From Sulfuricurvum sp. PD_MW2 (GTDB lineage Bacteria > Campylobacterota > Campylobacteria > Campylobacterales > Sulfurimonadaceae), in the NCBI RefSeq assembly GCF_002633015.1, contig NZ_NSIU01000001.1, positions 275,643 to 339,642 of the forward strand: DNA of 64,000 nucleotides. The letters run 5' to 3'. Below, in pieces: positions 8,672 through 17,640 of the stretch. Numbering within the stretch: the first letter of the stretch is position 1; every line of letters begins with the position of its first letter. Under the pieces are notes generated by a model. That model saw nothing but the letters and a program-made list of their open reading frames with translations, did no database searches and had not been told where the DNA came from. A program made the translations under genes and the position numbers.

Positions 8672-10014
8672 AGTTAACCGATTGCACCGCAACCGAATTA
8701 TTAGAACTGTTGAAGTCGTCCGCTGCGACACCCAAAGAGATTGCACAAAGCTGTATAGAGCGGATTCGTGAAGTTGATCCAGCCGTTAATGCCTGGGAGT
8801 ATTTTGACGAAGCCGCAATTGAGGCGCAACTCGCTAAAATCAAAACGTATAACCTAGACGATTATCCTCTCTACGGTATCCCTGTCGGTGTGAAGGACAT
8901 CTATAACACCTTTGATATGCCTACCCAAATGGGTTCACTGTTATGGAAAGATTTTACTCCGGGAAATGATGCGCGGATGATCCATTATCTTCGCCGCTCC
9001 GGTGCAGTAATGCTCGGGAAAACGGTAACGGCCGAGTTTGCTGTCCATTATCAGGATAAAACACGCAATCCCCATGATCTTGCCCGATCACCGGGAACGT
9101 CATCGAGCGGTTCAGCCGTTGCAGTGGCGACAGGGATGGTTCCGGTTGCATTGGGAAGCCAAACGGCGGGTTCGATCAGCAGACCGGCAAGCTATTGCGG
9201 TATTTATGGGTTTAAGCCGACTTTTGGCGTATTACCTCGTATCGGTGTACTGAAAACAACCGATTCTCTCGATACATTAGGTTTTTTTGCTCGAAGCGTG
9301 AGTGATTTGGATTTGATGTTTGAAGCGTCTCGTGTGCATGGAGAGAATTACGAGTTTGTTCACAAATATATCGATAACTATCAATCAATGCCCAATAAAA
9401 CCTATCGTATCGGGATTGTCAAACATCCCAAATGGAACGAAGCATCGCCATATGCCAAAGAACAATTTTCCAAGTGGTGTGAAAAACTGCAAGATTCAAG
9501 ATTAGTGATCGAAGAAACAACTCTTCCATCATTCTGTGATACGGTTCATGCTACGCATCAGACGATATACGATAAATCTCTTGCCTATTATTTTAAAGAA
9601 GAGTATGCGAAACATGAGCTTATGAGTCCTATTTTCTACGATATTATTCAAGAAGGGCTGAATATATCAAAAGAAGAGTATCAAGAAGCTCTGGATAAAC
9701 AATCTCATGAGACACGTGAATTTGATCAGTGGCTGGAGTCATATGATCTTTTGATTACTCTTGCTACTGCTGATGAAGCACCTATTGGATTGACGACACC
9801 CGATATACCCGATGCGAATTTGATATGGACCTATTTGGGATTGCCTATTGCTACACTTCCTGTATTAAAAGGGGTTAATGGTTTGCCGATAGGGGTCAGT
9901 GTTATCGCGCGTAAATACAACGACAAATTATTATTGGAATTTTTAGGCTATCTTCACACACTCGCTTTGTTAAAAGATATTCAGCCGATTTCTCCAATTA
10001 CAAAAGGACTTTAA
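8668..10014 (+). CDS. Amidase signature family protein
   Basis: Serine amidase of the GatA/FAAH superfamily, 448 residues. The Ser-cisSer-Lys triad can be read as Lys76 (GVKD), Ser146 in the GTSSSGSA loop and nucleophile Ser169 in SQTAGSISRPAS. It would hydrolyse an amide to release ammonia or an amine. It overlaps the amidotransferase gene by four bases and the Maf gene by one, which argues for a role in the sugar pathway. It is not part of a gatCAB set, so it is unlikely to be the tRNA amidotransferase. The ammonia-donor role is inference. Confidence 0.8.
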   Translation: MKLTDCTATELLELLKSSAATPKEIAQSCIERIREVDPAVNAWEYFDEAAIEAQLAKIKTYNLDDYPLYGIPVGVKDIYNTFDMPTQMGSLLWKDFTPGNDARMIHYLRRSGAVMLGKTVTAEFAVHYQDKTRNPHDLARSPGTSSSGSAVAVATGMVPVALGSQTAGSISRPASYCGIYGFKPTFGVLPRIGVLKTTDSLDTLGFFARSVSDLDLMFEASRVHGENYEFVHKYIDNYQSMPNKTYRIGIVKHPKWNEASPYAKEQFSKWCEKLQDSRLVIEETTLPSFCDTVHATHQTIYDKSLAYYFKEEYAKHELMSPIFYDIIQEGLNISKEEYQEALDKQSHETREFDQWLESYDLLITLATADEAPIGLTTPDIPDANLIWTYLGLPIATLPVLKGVNGLPIGVSVIARKYNDKLLLEFLGYLHTLALLKDIQPISPITKGL

Positions 10015-11966
10015 TGAGTGACGCTACAACCTCTTTGCATCCGGTTTTTGAAAAAAACCTTCAAGCACTTTTCCAGAAAAACGCCTATCTCGCGACCGAT
10101 TTGTTTAAAATAGAGGGAAATACACGTTTTGAGGTTTATCAGGGGAAAGATTCAGTCGATATCAATCTCTACGATACCGAAAAGGAAAAAGTTTTTTACA
10201 ACACGCCGGTTCAAGATACTGTTGAATTTATAGAGAATTCACGAAAAGATTATTTGATCCCCTATCGGTATTTTTTTGGTATGGGGAATGGGATCATTAT
10301 TCAAATGCTTCTGAAAGATCCGCAAATCCAACGTATCATTGTGATTGAGCCTAACCTGGAAGTATTGTATATTATTCTACACATGTTGGATTTTTCAGAG
10401 ACGATTTTAAACAATCGCTTGTTTATCGAATCGTATCAACAGTTTAATTACCCTAAAGCCGACTATTTTCTAACCAGCTCCCAATCGCAATTTTACGCTA
10501 AATTATTTGAATTGGAAACCACTTCGCCATATTACGACGAGTACTATTCAGGCGAGATGAAAGAGATCGTCTCTATCATGGCAAAAGCGTTTGAATCAAC
10601 TATTCTAGGATACGGTAACTGTGCAATCGATTCTTTGATGGGAATTGAACATCATGTGAAAAATTTACCGGCTATGGTGAAGGGGCCAAAAATTATTGAT
10701 TTGACGAAACAAAAACATCCGGATATTGCTATCGTTGTTTCAACCGGTCCGAGTCTTACAAAACAGATTCCAGTACTCAAAAAAATTCAAGATTACGTAA
10801 CGATTATTTGTGTCGATGCAAGTTTTCCGATTCTAGAAAAACACGGGATAAAACCGGATTTTGTGACCGTCCTTGAACGAATCCCCGAAACGGCTAATTT
10901 TTTTAAAAATAATGCCAAAGAGTTTCAAGACGATGTGATTTTTGTATGTGTGTCGATTGTTCATGAGGATATTCTAAAAGCAGTTCGTGGTGGGACTATG
11001 GTACTTCAAATGCGTCCACATGATTATACAAAATATTTTGGTTTCGATGATTACGGGTATCTTGGTTCAGGGATGAGTGCTGCTAACCTTGCACATGAAT
11101 TGGGAATGGGGCTTAAATTTAAAAATATTGTTTTAATCGGGCAAGATCTGGCTTTTGGGGATGATAATACATCGCATGCCAACGATCACACGTTTGGCGT
11201 AAATGAAGAGGACTCGAGTAAACATGATTTTTATGTAGAGAGATATGGGGGTAATGGAGAGATCCGCACTACCCATTACTGGATGATGTTTAAAAATCAT
11301 TTTGAACAGGCGATTGCGAGACAAGAGGGCGATCAAAAGACCATTAATGCAACGGAAGGGGGAGCGAGAATCCCAGGTGCGGTCGAAATGCCGTTTAGTG
11401 AAGTGGCAGAAACGTTGGTAGATTATAGTCGTCCAAAAGATCGCTTTTCCCTCAATCCTACTCCTGAAGAAGAAGCTAAAAAACATATCGATACCATTGT
11501 GGATAAGATCAATTTTTGGCTCGCAGATTCGATTGAAAAGCAGGAATTGATCGAGACTATTTTTCTGGAAGTACAAAAAGCGTGTGAACGATTTGTCCGA
11601 TATAATCAGGAAAATCAGTTAGATAAAATTACGATGAAAGAGTTAACTGAATTGACAGAACGGATTGATGAGGTTAAATCTTTAACGGAAAATGAACTTT
11701 TTATGCAGCTTTATTTTCAAATCCTTCAATCCTCTTTGCTTCATTATGAATTGGACTTTTCAGTTATTCAAGCCAAAGTAGTGAAAGATGAAGATGAGAA
11801 AAAAGCAAAATTGCTTGAATGGGTTATGGCCCACCGTTATTGGTTGTTTTCGTTTGCCGGACAAATCAATGCAGAGCGAGAAGTGATTCAAAGAGCGGTT
11901 ATGACGTGGCCGGAAGAGATTCGTTCTAGAGTTCATTTTCCTGAAAAAAAATTGATCGAGGAATAA
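10014..11966 (+). CDS. Motility accessory factor (DUF115) flagellin glycosyltransferase
   Basis: Maf-family protein, 650 residues, believed to transfer CMP-activated nonulosonic acids to Ser/Thr of flagellin. The central DUF115/MptE-like Rossmann domain contains AIVVSTGPSLTKQI near residue 240 and a conserved DFVTVLERIPET segment. The N-terminal domain (about 1-200) and the acidic, helical C-terminal part match the usual three-part layout. It closes the Pse operon (TAATG overlap with the amidase) and faces three flagellin genes across a terminator, so donor synthesis, transferase and acceptor are linked. Confidence 0.88.
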   Translation: MSDATTSLHPVFEKNLQALFQKNAYLATDLFKIEGNTRFEVYQGKDSVDINLYDTEKEKVFYNTPVQDTVEFIENSRKDYLIPYRYFFGMGNGIIIQMLLKDPQIQRIIVIEPNLEVLYIILHMLDFSETILNNRLFIESYQQFNYPKADYFLTSSQSQFYAKLFELETTSPYYDEYYSGEMKEIVSIMAKAFESTILGYGNCAIDSLMGIEHHVKNLPAMVKGPKIIDLTKQKHPDIAIVVSTGPSLTKQIPVLKKIQDYVTIICVDASFPILEKHGIKPDFVTVLERIPETANFFKNNAKEFQDDVIFVCVSIVHEDILKAVRGGTMVLQMRPHDYTKYFGFDDYGYLGSGMSAANLAHELGMGLKFKNIVLIGQDLAFGDDNTSHANDHTFGVNEEDSSKHDFYVERYGGNGEIRTTHYWMMFKNHFEQAIARQEGDQKTINATEGGARIPGAVEMPFSEVAETLVDYSRPKDRFSLNPTPEEEAKKHIDTIVDKINFWLADSIEKQELIETIFLEVQKACERFVRYNQENQLDKITMKELTELTERIDEVKSLTENELFMQLYFQILQSSLLHYELDFSVIQAKVVKDEDEKKAKLLEWVMAHRYWLFSFAGQINAEREVIQRAVMTWPEEIRSRVHFPEKKLIEE

Positions 11967-12049
11967 GGTATAGTGATCTAAAGATTGCTATGCCTTAGTG
12001 AAAATAGTATAGAATAATTGTATTTTTAGTCTGAAAGAAAAAGAATCAT

Positions 12050-12091
12050 AAAAATACATTGGGCAACCGATAGGTTGCCAATGATGTTTTT
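12050..12091. terminator. Bidirectional terminator between maf-type gene and flagellin copy 1
   Basis: An 11-bp stem with one bulged G (CATTGG-G-CAACC paired with GGTTGCCAATG, GATA loop) stands between convergent genes. T runs follow on both strands: TTTTT on plus at 12087-12091 and ATTTTTA on minus. It ends one base before the flagellin stop codon. Confidence 0.85.
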
Positions 12092-12092
12092 A

Positions 12093-13574
12093 CTATTGTA
12101 GTAATTTCAATACGTTTTGTTGAACAGCATTCGCTTGGCTCATCGCGTATGAACCCGATTGAGCAAGAATATTATACTTAGCAAATGTAGCTGATTCAGC
12201 GGCGAAGTCAACATCACGGATGTTAGATTCAGCAGCTTTCACGTTTACTTGAGTAACAGAGATATTATTAACGGTTGCGGTCAATTGATTTTGAACCGAA
12301 CCGAGGTCTGAACGGATAGAGTCAAGCAATTTTTGAGCAGCCTCAGCGATGTTCATAACCGCCATTGCCCCTTTAAGTGTCGTTACACCCGCTCCGATTC
12401 CTGAGGTTGCCGCAGTACTGGTACCGGCTGCAGAGTATACCCAGTTACCGATCGCAAGAGCTGCTGTCGATGTTGTACCGAACAATGTTGACGCAAGGTT
12501 CATTGTTGCACGATTTCCTCCGGATGAGAGCCCCGCACCATCATTTGCAGCACTAGAAACAACGATTGCACGTGCATCCAAACGAGAAAGGGTCAATTTA
12601 CCGTAGTTTCCGCCTTCAACGAATCCTGTAACGGAACCGGTTCCAGCTGATACATGTATACCGCGGCCGTCATTTGATTTCAAGTGAAGTTGACCTTGAG
12701 TATCAATCGTAGCGGTAACACCGGTTTGTTCTTTGACGGCATTGATCGCATTGACCAATACACCCTCTTTATCGTTTTGTGCGATTTGGCTGAAGTTACC
12801 TAAGTTAACACCGTTGATCGTAAGACCTGAGATATCGGTATTAGCTGCGATATTTCCTGACATTACAGTTTCAACTACATATGAAGCACGTACACCGGTT
12901 TGATCGGATGCATTGTTGATAACATCAGCAAGTTTACCGATACCGCTTCCTGCACTGTAGTCGATTGCAACTGCTTGGAGGGCAATACTTTTACCGTTTG
13001 CACTGAATGTCAATGTTGATGTACCGGCAGTTGACATACTAAGACCGGTATAGTAACTCACATTCCCGATTTTAGTACTTTGAGTAGCACCGATGCTTGC
13101 ATCGATGGTTTGGTTTGAGTATGCACCGACTTGGAATTGTTTATTTGTAAATGAACCTGAAAGGAGGTTTTGACCATTATAGTTGGTTGTGTTGGCAATA
13201 TTGTCCAAACCTTGGATAAGGCGAGAAATATCGGCTTGCAACGCTTTACGAGAATCAGCACTTTGACCGTCTTGAGCTGCTTGAGTTGCTTTTACCTTGA
13301 TGGTTTCAAGAATTTTAAGCTGCTCATCCATCGCTTTGTCAGCGATTTGAACGATACCGATTGCATCGTTTGCATTGGAAACGGCTTGACCCAATGAACT
13401 TGATTGTGCACGAAGAGAGTCGGCAATCGCCATACCTGAAGCATCATCTGCCGCCGTATTAATACGAAGACCAGAACTGAGTTTAGCCAATGAATTGTCC
13501 AAACTTCTATTGTTGCTTAATGATGCTGTATGCGCATTCATTGCCGCTACGTTAGTGTTAATTTTAAAACCCAT
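12093..13574 (-). CDS. fla: Flagellin, copy 1
   Basis: Flagellin subunit of 493 residues. The conserved N-terminal D0/D1 helices ([15 protein letters not shown]..., residues 1-170) and the C-terminal D1/D0 helices ending in NVLKLLQ flank a variable Ser/Thr/Gly-rich centre, the likely surface and glycosylation region. The first 170 residues are identical in all three copies. The centre ([28 protein letters not shown]) matches copy 3, whereas the stretch after SGGNRA ([25 protein letters not shown]) is private to this copy. A good ribosome site (AAAAGGA) lies 7 bases before the ATG. Own FliA-like promoter upstream. Confidence 0.97.
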   Translation of the reverse strand: MGFKINTNVAAMNAHTASLSNNRSLDNSLAKLSSGLRINTAADDASGMAIADSLRAQSSSLGQAVSNANDAIGIVQIADKAMDEQLKILETIKVKATQAAQDGQSADSRKALQADISRLIQGLDNIANTTNYNGQNLLSGSFTNKQFQVGAYSNQTIDASIGATQSTKIGNVSYYTGLSMSTAGTSTLTFSANGKSIALQAVAIDYSAGSGIGKLADVINNASDQTGVRASYVVETVMSGNIAANTDISGLTINGVNLGNFSQIAQNDKEGVLVNAINAVKEQTGVTATIDTQGQLHLKSNDGRGIHVSAGTGSVTGFVEGGNYGKLTLSRLDARAIVVSSAANDGAGLSSGGNRATMNLASTLFGTTSTAALAIGNWVYSAAGTSTAATSGIGAGVTTLKGAMAVMNIAEAAQKLLDSIRSDLGSVQNQLTATVNNISVTQVNVKAAESNIRDVDFAAESATFAKYNILAQSGSYAMSQANAVQQNVLKLLQ

Positions 13575-13641
13575 GATAAATCCTTTTATCGCAAGAGCAT
13601 TTCGCCCTTAAGTTGATTCAGCGTCCTTGCTGTTAGAATGT

Positions 13642-13668
13642 ATATCGGATACTTTAGAAAAAAGTTGA
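13642..13668 (-). promoter_or_regulatory. FliA (sigma-28)-like promoter of flagellin copy 1
   Basis: On the minus strand, TCAACTTT-N11-TCCGATAT against the known sigma-28 consensus TAAAGTTT-N11-GCCGATAA. The -35 has 6 of 8 matches and the -10 core CCGAT is intact. The -10 ends 68 bases before the flagellin ATG. Confidence 0.75.
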
Positions 13669-13717
13669 ATGGGTAAATAAACACGAGGATAGAGGATGAT
13701 CTTAGAAAAGAGTATCA

Positions 13718-13735
13718 AGCAGCCAAAAGGCTGCT
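13718..13735 (-). terminator. Hairpin after flagellin copy 2
   Basis: Perfect 7-bp stem AGCAGCC-4-GGCTGCT, 14 bases beyond the copy 2 stop. The downstream T run is weak (CTCTTTT), so it may act as an mRNA 3'-end stabiliser as much as a terminator. Confidence 0.6.
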
Positions 13736-13749
13736 AGTTGAGATTGCTA

Positions 13750-15225
13750 CTATTGTAGCAAACGAAGCACGTTTTGTTGAACAGCATTCGCTTGGCTCAT
13801 CGCGTATGAACCCGATTGAGCAAGAATATTATACTTAGCAAATGTAGCTGATTCAGCGGCGAAGTCAACATCACGGATGTTAGATTCAGCAGCTTTCACG
13901 TTTACTTGAGTAACAGAGATATTATTAACGGTTGCGGTCAATTGATTTTGAACCGAACCGAGGTCTGAACGGATAGAGTCAAGCAATTTTTGAGCTGACT
14001 CAGCGATGTTCATAACTGCCATTGCCCCTTTAAGTGTTGTTACACCCGCACCCATTCCTGAGATAGCGGCTGTACTGGTACCGGCTGCAGAGTATGCCCA
14101 ACCACCGATTGCTACGGCAGCTGTAGAACCAGTACCGAATAATGTTGACGCAAGATTCAAATTGACGCGGGTTGCTGTGGAAATACCGGAAGCATCGGTT
14201 GCAGCTCCGGAGACAACGATTGCACGTGCATCCAAACGAGAGAGAGTTAAGTGGCCAAAGTTACTGTTATCTGAGAATCCTGTAACCCCACCGTTTGCGG
14301 AGACAACGATACCGCGGCCGTCATTTGATTTCAAGTGGATTTGACCTTGAGTATCAATCGTAGCGGTAACACCGGTTTGTTCTTTGACGGCATTGATCGC
14401 ATTGACCAATACACCCTCTTTATCGTTTTGTGCCAAACCGCTGAAATTTCCGATTGTAACACCATTAATGTTGAGAGATGAGATGTCTGCACCTGCGGTA
14501 ATGTTACCAGACATTACGGTTTCAACGACGAACGATGCACGTACACCGGTTTGATCGGATGCATTGTTGATAACATCAGCAAGTTTGCCGATACCGCTTC
14601 CTGCACTGTAGTCGATTGCAACTGCTTGAAGCGTGATGCTTTTACCGTTTGCACTGAATGTCAATGTTGATGTACCGGCAGTTGACATACTGGCACCGGT
14701 AAAATAGTTGACATTTCCGATTTTAGTACTTTGAGTAGCACCGATGCTTGCATCGATGGTTTGGTTTGAGTATGCACCGACTTGGAATTGTTTATTTGTA
14801 AATGAACCTGAAAGGAGGTTTTGACCATTATAGTTGGTTGTGTTGGCAATATTGTCCAAACCTTGGATAAGGCGAGAAATATCGGCTTGCAACGCTTTAC
14901 GAGAATCAGCACTTTGACCGTCTTGAGCTGCTTGAGTTGCTTTTACCTTGATGGTTTCAAGAATTTTAAGCTGCTCATCCATCGCTTTGTCAGCGATTTG
15001 AACGATACCGATTGCATCGTTTGCATTGGAAACGGCTTGACCCAATGAACTTGATTGTGCACGAAGAGAGTCGGCAATCGCCATACCTGAAGCATCATCT
15101 GCCGCCGTATTAATACGAAGACCAGAACTGAGTTTAGCCAATGAATTGTCCAAACTTCTATTGTTGCTTAATGATGCTGTATGCGCATTCATTGCCGCTA
15201 CGTTAGTGTTAATTTTAAAACCCAT
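13750..15225 (-). CDS. fla: Flagellin, copy 2
   Basis: Flagellin of 491 residues, two shorter than its neighbours. The N-terminal 170 residues equal those of copies 1 and 3. The centre is the most divergent of the three (NYFTGASMS, SLNINGVTIGNFSGLA, GVTGFSDNSNFGHL, ATDASGISTATRVNLN). The C-terminal region ([30 protein letters not shown]) is shared with copy 3. Likely exported by the flagellar type III system and polymerised into the filament; differing centres may give mixed filaments or differently glycosylated segments. Confidence 0.97.
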   Translation of the reverse strand: MGFKINTNVAAMNAHTASLSNNRSLDNSLAKLSSGLRINTAADDASGMAIADSLRAQSSSLGQAVSNANDAIGIVQIADKAMDEQLKILETIKVKATQAAQDGQSADSRKALQADISRLIQGLDNIANTTNYNGQNLLSGSFTNKQFQVGAYSNQTIDASIGATQSTKIGNVNYFTGASMSTAGTSTLTFSANGKSITLQAVAIDYSAGSGIGKLADVINNASDQTGVRASFVVETVMSGNITAGADISSLNINGVTIGNFSGLAQNDKEGVLVNAINAVKEQTGVTATIDTQGQIHLKSNDGRGIVVSANGGVTGFSDNSNFGHLTLSRLDARAIVVSGAATDASGISTATRVNLNLASTLFGTGSTAAVAIGGWAYSAAGTSTAAISGMGAGVTTLKGAMAVMNIAESAQKLLDSIRSDLGSVQNQLTATVNNISVTQVNVKAAESNIRDVDFAAESATFAKYNILAQSGSYAMSQANAVQQNVLRLLQ

Positions 15226-15292
15226 GATAAATCCTTTTATCGCAAGAGCATTTCGCCCTTAAGTTGATTCAGCGTCCTTGCTGTTAGAATGT

Positions 15293-15319
15293 ATATCGGA
15301 TACTTTAGAAAAAAGTTGA
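15293..15319 (-). promoter_or_regulatory. FliA (sigma-28)-like promoter of flagellin copy 2
   Basis: Identical to the copy 1 promoter: TCAACTTT-N11-TCCGATAT on the minus strand. Confidence 0.75.
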
Positions 15320-15368
15320 ATGGGTAAATAAACACGAGGATAGAGGATGATCTTAGAAAAGAGTATCA

Positions 15369-15386
15369 AGCAGCCAAAAGGCTGCT
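15369..15386 (-). terminator. Hairpin after flagellin copy 3
   Basis: Identical to the hairpin after copy 2: AGCAGCC-4-GGCTGCT with a weak following T run. Confidence 0.6.
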
Positions 15387-15400
15387 AGTTGAGATTGCTA

Positions 15401-16882
15401 CTATTGTAGCAAACGAAGCACGTTTTGTTGAACAGCATTCGCTTGGCTCATCGCGTATGAACCCGATTGAGCAAGAATATTATACTTAGCAAATGTAGCT
15501 GATTCAGCGGCGAAGTCAACATCACGGATGTTAGATTCAGCAGCTTTCACGTTTACTTGAGTAACAGAGATATTATTAACGGTTGCGGTCAATTGATTTT
15601 GAACCGAACCGAGGTCTGAACGGATAGAGTCAAGCAATTTTTGAGCTGACTCAGCGATGTTCATAACTGCCATTGCCCCTTTAAGTGTTGTTACACCCGC
15701 ACCCATTCCTGAGATAGCGGCTGTACTGGTACCGGCTGCAGAGTATGCCCAACCACCGATTGCTACGGCAACTGTTGAACCAGTACCGAACAATGTTGAC
15801 GCAAGGTTCATATTTGCACGATTTCCTCCGGATGAGAGCCCCGCACCATCATTTGCAGCACTAGAAACAACGATTGCACGTGCATCCAAACGAGAAAGGG
15901 TCAATTTACCGTAGTTTCCGCCTTCAACGAATCCTGTAACGGAACCGGTTCCAGCTGATACATGTATACCGCGGCCGTCATTTGATTTCAAGTGAAGTTG
16001 ACCTTGAGTATCAATCGTAGCGGTAACACCGGTTTGTTCTTTGACGGCATTGATCGCATTGACCAATACACCCTCTTTATCGTTTTGTGCGATTTGGCTG
16101 AAGTTACCTAAGTTAACACCGTTGATCGTAAGACCTGAGATATCGGTATTAGCTGCGATATTTCCTGACATTACAGTTTCAACTACATATGAAGCACGTA
16201 CACCGGTTTGATCGGATGCATTGTTGATAACATCAGCAAGTTTACCGATACCGCTTCCTGCACTGTAGTCGATTGCAACTGCTTGGAGGGCAATACTTTT
16301 ACCGTTTGCACTGAATGTCAATGTTGATGTACCGGCAGTTGACATACTAAGACCGGTATAGTAACTCACATTCCCGATTTTAGTACTTTGAGTAGCACCG
16401 ATGCTTGCATCGATGGTTTGGTTTGAGTATGCACCGACTTGGAATTGTTTATTTGTAAATGAACCTGAAAGGAGGTTTTGACCATTATAGTTGGTTGTGT
16501 TGGCAATATTGTCCAAACCTTGGATAAGGCGAGAAATATCGGCTTGCAACGCTTTACGAGAATCAGCACTTTGACCGTCTTGAGCTGCTTGAGTTGCTTT
16601 TACCTTGATGGTTTCAAGAATTTTAAGCTGCTCATCCATCGCTTTGTCAGCGATTTGAACGATACCGATTGCATCGTTTGCATTGGAAACGGCTTGACCC
16701 AATGAACTTGATTGTGCACGAAGAGAGTCGGCAATCGCCATACCTGAAGCATCATCTGCCGCCGTATTAATACGAAGACCAGAACTGAGTTTAGCCAATG
16801 AATTGTCCAAACTTCTATTGTTGCTTAATGATGCTGTATGCGCATTCATTGCCGCTACGTTAGTGTTAATTTTAAAACCCAT
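15401..16882 (-). CDS. fla: Flagellin, copy 3 (mosaic)
   Basis: Flagellin of 493 residues that reads as a chimera. From the start to about SSGGNRA it equals copy 1 ([28 protein letters not shown]); from about STLFGTGST to the stop it follows copy 2 ([30 protein letters not shown]). The switch lies near 15780-15812. Its 3' spacer equals that of copy 2, but its upstream region departs from the repeat about 55 bases before the ATG and carries its own better FliA promoter. First gene of the array in the direction of transcription. Confidence 0.97.
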   Translation of the reverse strand: MGFKINTNVAAMNAHTASLSNNRSLDNSLAKLSSGLRINTAADDASGMAIADSLRAQSSSLGQAVSNANDAIGIVQIADKAMDEQLKILETIKVKATQAAQDGQSADSRKALQADISRLIQGLDNIANTTNYNGQNLLSGSFTNKQFQVGAYSNQTIDASIGATQSTKIGNVSYYTGLSMSTAGTSTLTFSANGKSIALQAVAIDYSAGSGIGKLADVINNASDQTGVRASYVVETVMSGNIAANTDISGLTINGVNLGNFSQIAQNDKEGVLVNAINAVKEQTGVTATIDTQGQLHLKSNDGRGIHVSAGTGSVTGFVEGGNYGKLTLSRLDARAIVVSSAANDGAGLSSGGNRANMNLASTLFGTGSTVAVAIGGWAYSAAGTSTAAISGMGAGVTTLKGAMAVMNIAESAQKLLDSIRSDLGSVQNQLTATVNNISVTQVNVKAAESNIRDVDFAAESATFAKYNILAQSGSYAMSQANAVQQNVLRLLQ

Positions 16883-16949
16883 GATAAATCCTTTTATCGC
16901 AAGAGCATTTCGCCCCTAAGTTGATTCAGCATCCCTGCTGATAAAGACT

Positions 16950-16976
16950 ATATCGGCCGCAGAATTGAAATCTTTA
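16950..16976 (-). promoter_or_regulatory. Near-perfect FliA promoter of flagellin copy 3
   Basis: Minus strand TAAAGATT-N11-GCCGATAT, 14 of 16 positions matching the sigma-28 consensus with the ideal 11-base spacer. It begins 4 bases past the stop of the pilin gene upstream and leaves an untranslated leader of about 60 bases. Confidence 0.88.
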
Positions 16977-16980
16977 ATGA

Positions 16981-17640
16981 TTAGGGAGAAATTTGAGTCC
17001 ATTGTGAGGTTGAGGCATTGTACATATTTAAAGTGGCATTTGTATCACAATACCACAAAGTTCCGTTTAAAGGGGATGAAGGTGCGCTCGAAGAGATAAT
17101 TGCACTATTATATCCACGTGTTTGTGTTGCGACTTCTGATCCATTGTAAAGCTTTAAATGGTTGGTTTCTCCGATACCGATTTCAAGTAGAATATCATCT
17201 CCCTGCGCTGTTGCATCGGTTGAGAGGGTTTGTAATACTCCGTCTTCACCTTTACTGATAAGACGGCCCAAGACGTTTGAATTGGGTGAAATGGAAGTTG
17301 AATTATTATCAGCATACGTTGCATTGGTGTTGTGCATTCCGAAATCAAAAGTACTGTAGAAAATATTACGGCCCCATGCATCTTTTCCAAGACCTATTGA
17401 GACAGGAACAGTATTGTCAGCGGCTTCTTTCAGTAATTCAAAATAGGCATCGTTATCAGGATTTGAAGCTTGATTTAACAAACGGCTCCGGATAACTTCC
17501 AGCATTGTTTTACTATTTTGCTGTTTTAGCGTATTCCCCTGAATAATAGTATAGTATCCCATTGTTGCCAAAACAGCTGCTAAAATTCCGGCCATAATGA
17601 TAGAGATCATTACTTCAACGAGCATCATCCCTTTTCGCAT
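16981..17640 (-). CDS. Type IV pilin-like protein (pilin 4)
   Basis: Prepilin-like protein of 219 residues. A short basic leader RKG is followed by MMLVEVMISIIMAGILAAVL, giving a prepilin peptidase site after Gly4 with Glu at +5. The rest is a Ser/Asn/Thr-rich globular domain ending in a C-terminal segment with TLWYCDTN and TSQWTQISP. It is the last gene of the pilus unit; its ATG adjoins the stop of the GspF-like gene. Probably a minor pilin or pseudopilin in the inner membrane before assembly. Confidence 0.8.
   Translation of the reverse strand: MRKGMMLVEVMISIIMAGILAAVLATMGYYTIIQGNTLKQQNSKTMLEVIRSRLLNQASNPDNDAYFELLKEAADNTVPVSIGLGKDAWGRNIFYSTFDFGMHNTNATYADNNSTSISPNSNVLGRLISKGEDGVLQTLSTDATAQGDDILLEIGIGETNHLKLYNGSEVATQTRGYNSAIISSSAPSSPLNGTLWYCDTNATLNMYNASTSQWTQISP

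Larger units (their letters stand above)
13575..13749. repeat. Duplicated 175-bp flagellin spacer, unit A
   Basis: The whole spacer between copies 1 and 2 is base-for-base identical to that between copies 2 and 3. It carries the FliA-like promoter and ribosome site of the downstream copy and a hairpin after the upstream copy. With the adjoining coding sequence it forms part of a tandem repeat of about 1.65 kb. Confidence 0.95.
15226..15400. repeat. Duplicated 175-bp flagellin spacer, unit B
   Basis: Exact second copy of the spacer at 13575-13749, lying between flagellin copies 2 and 3. Confidence 0.95.

Noticed and set aside
13170..13397. Open frame opposite the flagellin genes, repeated three times as 75 codons
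   Set aside because: It repeats only because the flagellin 5' ends are identical; no ribosome site and no protein-like pattern.
12093..16882. Flagellin array as an invertible phase switch
   Set aside because: All copies are in direct orientation, no inverted repeats flank the units and no recombinase gene is near; recombination here would delete or convert rather than invert.
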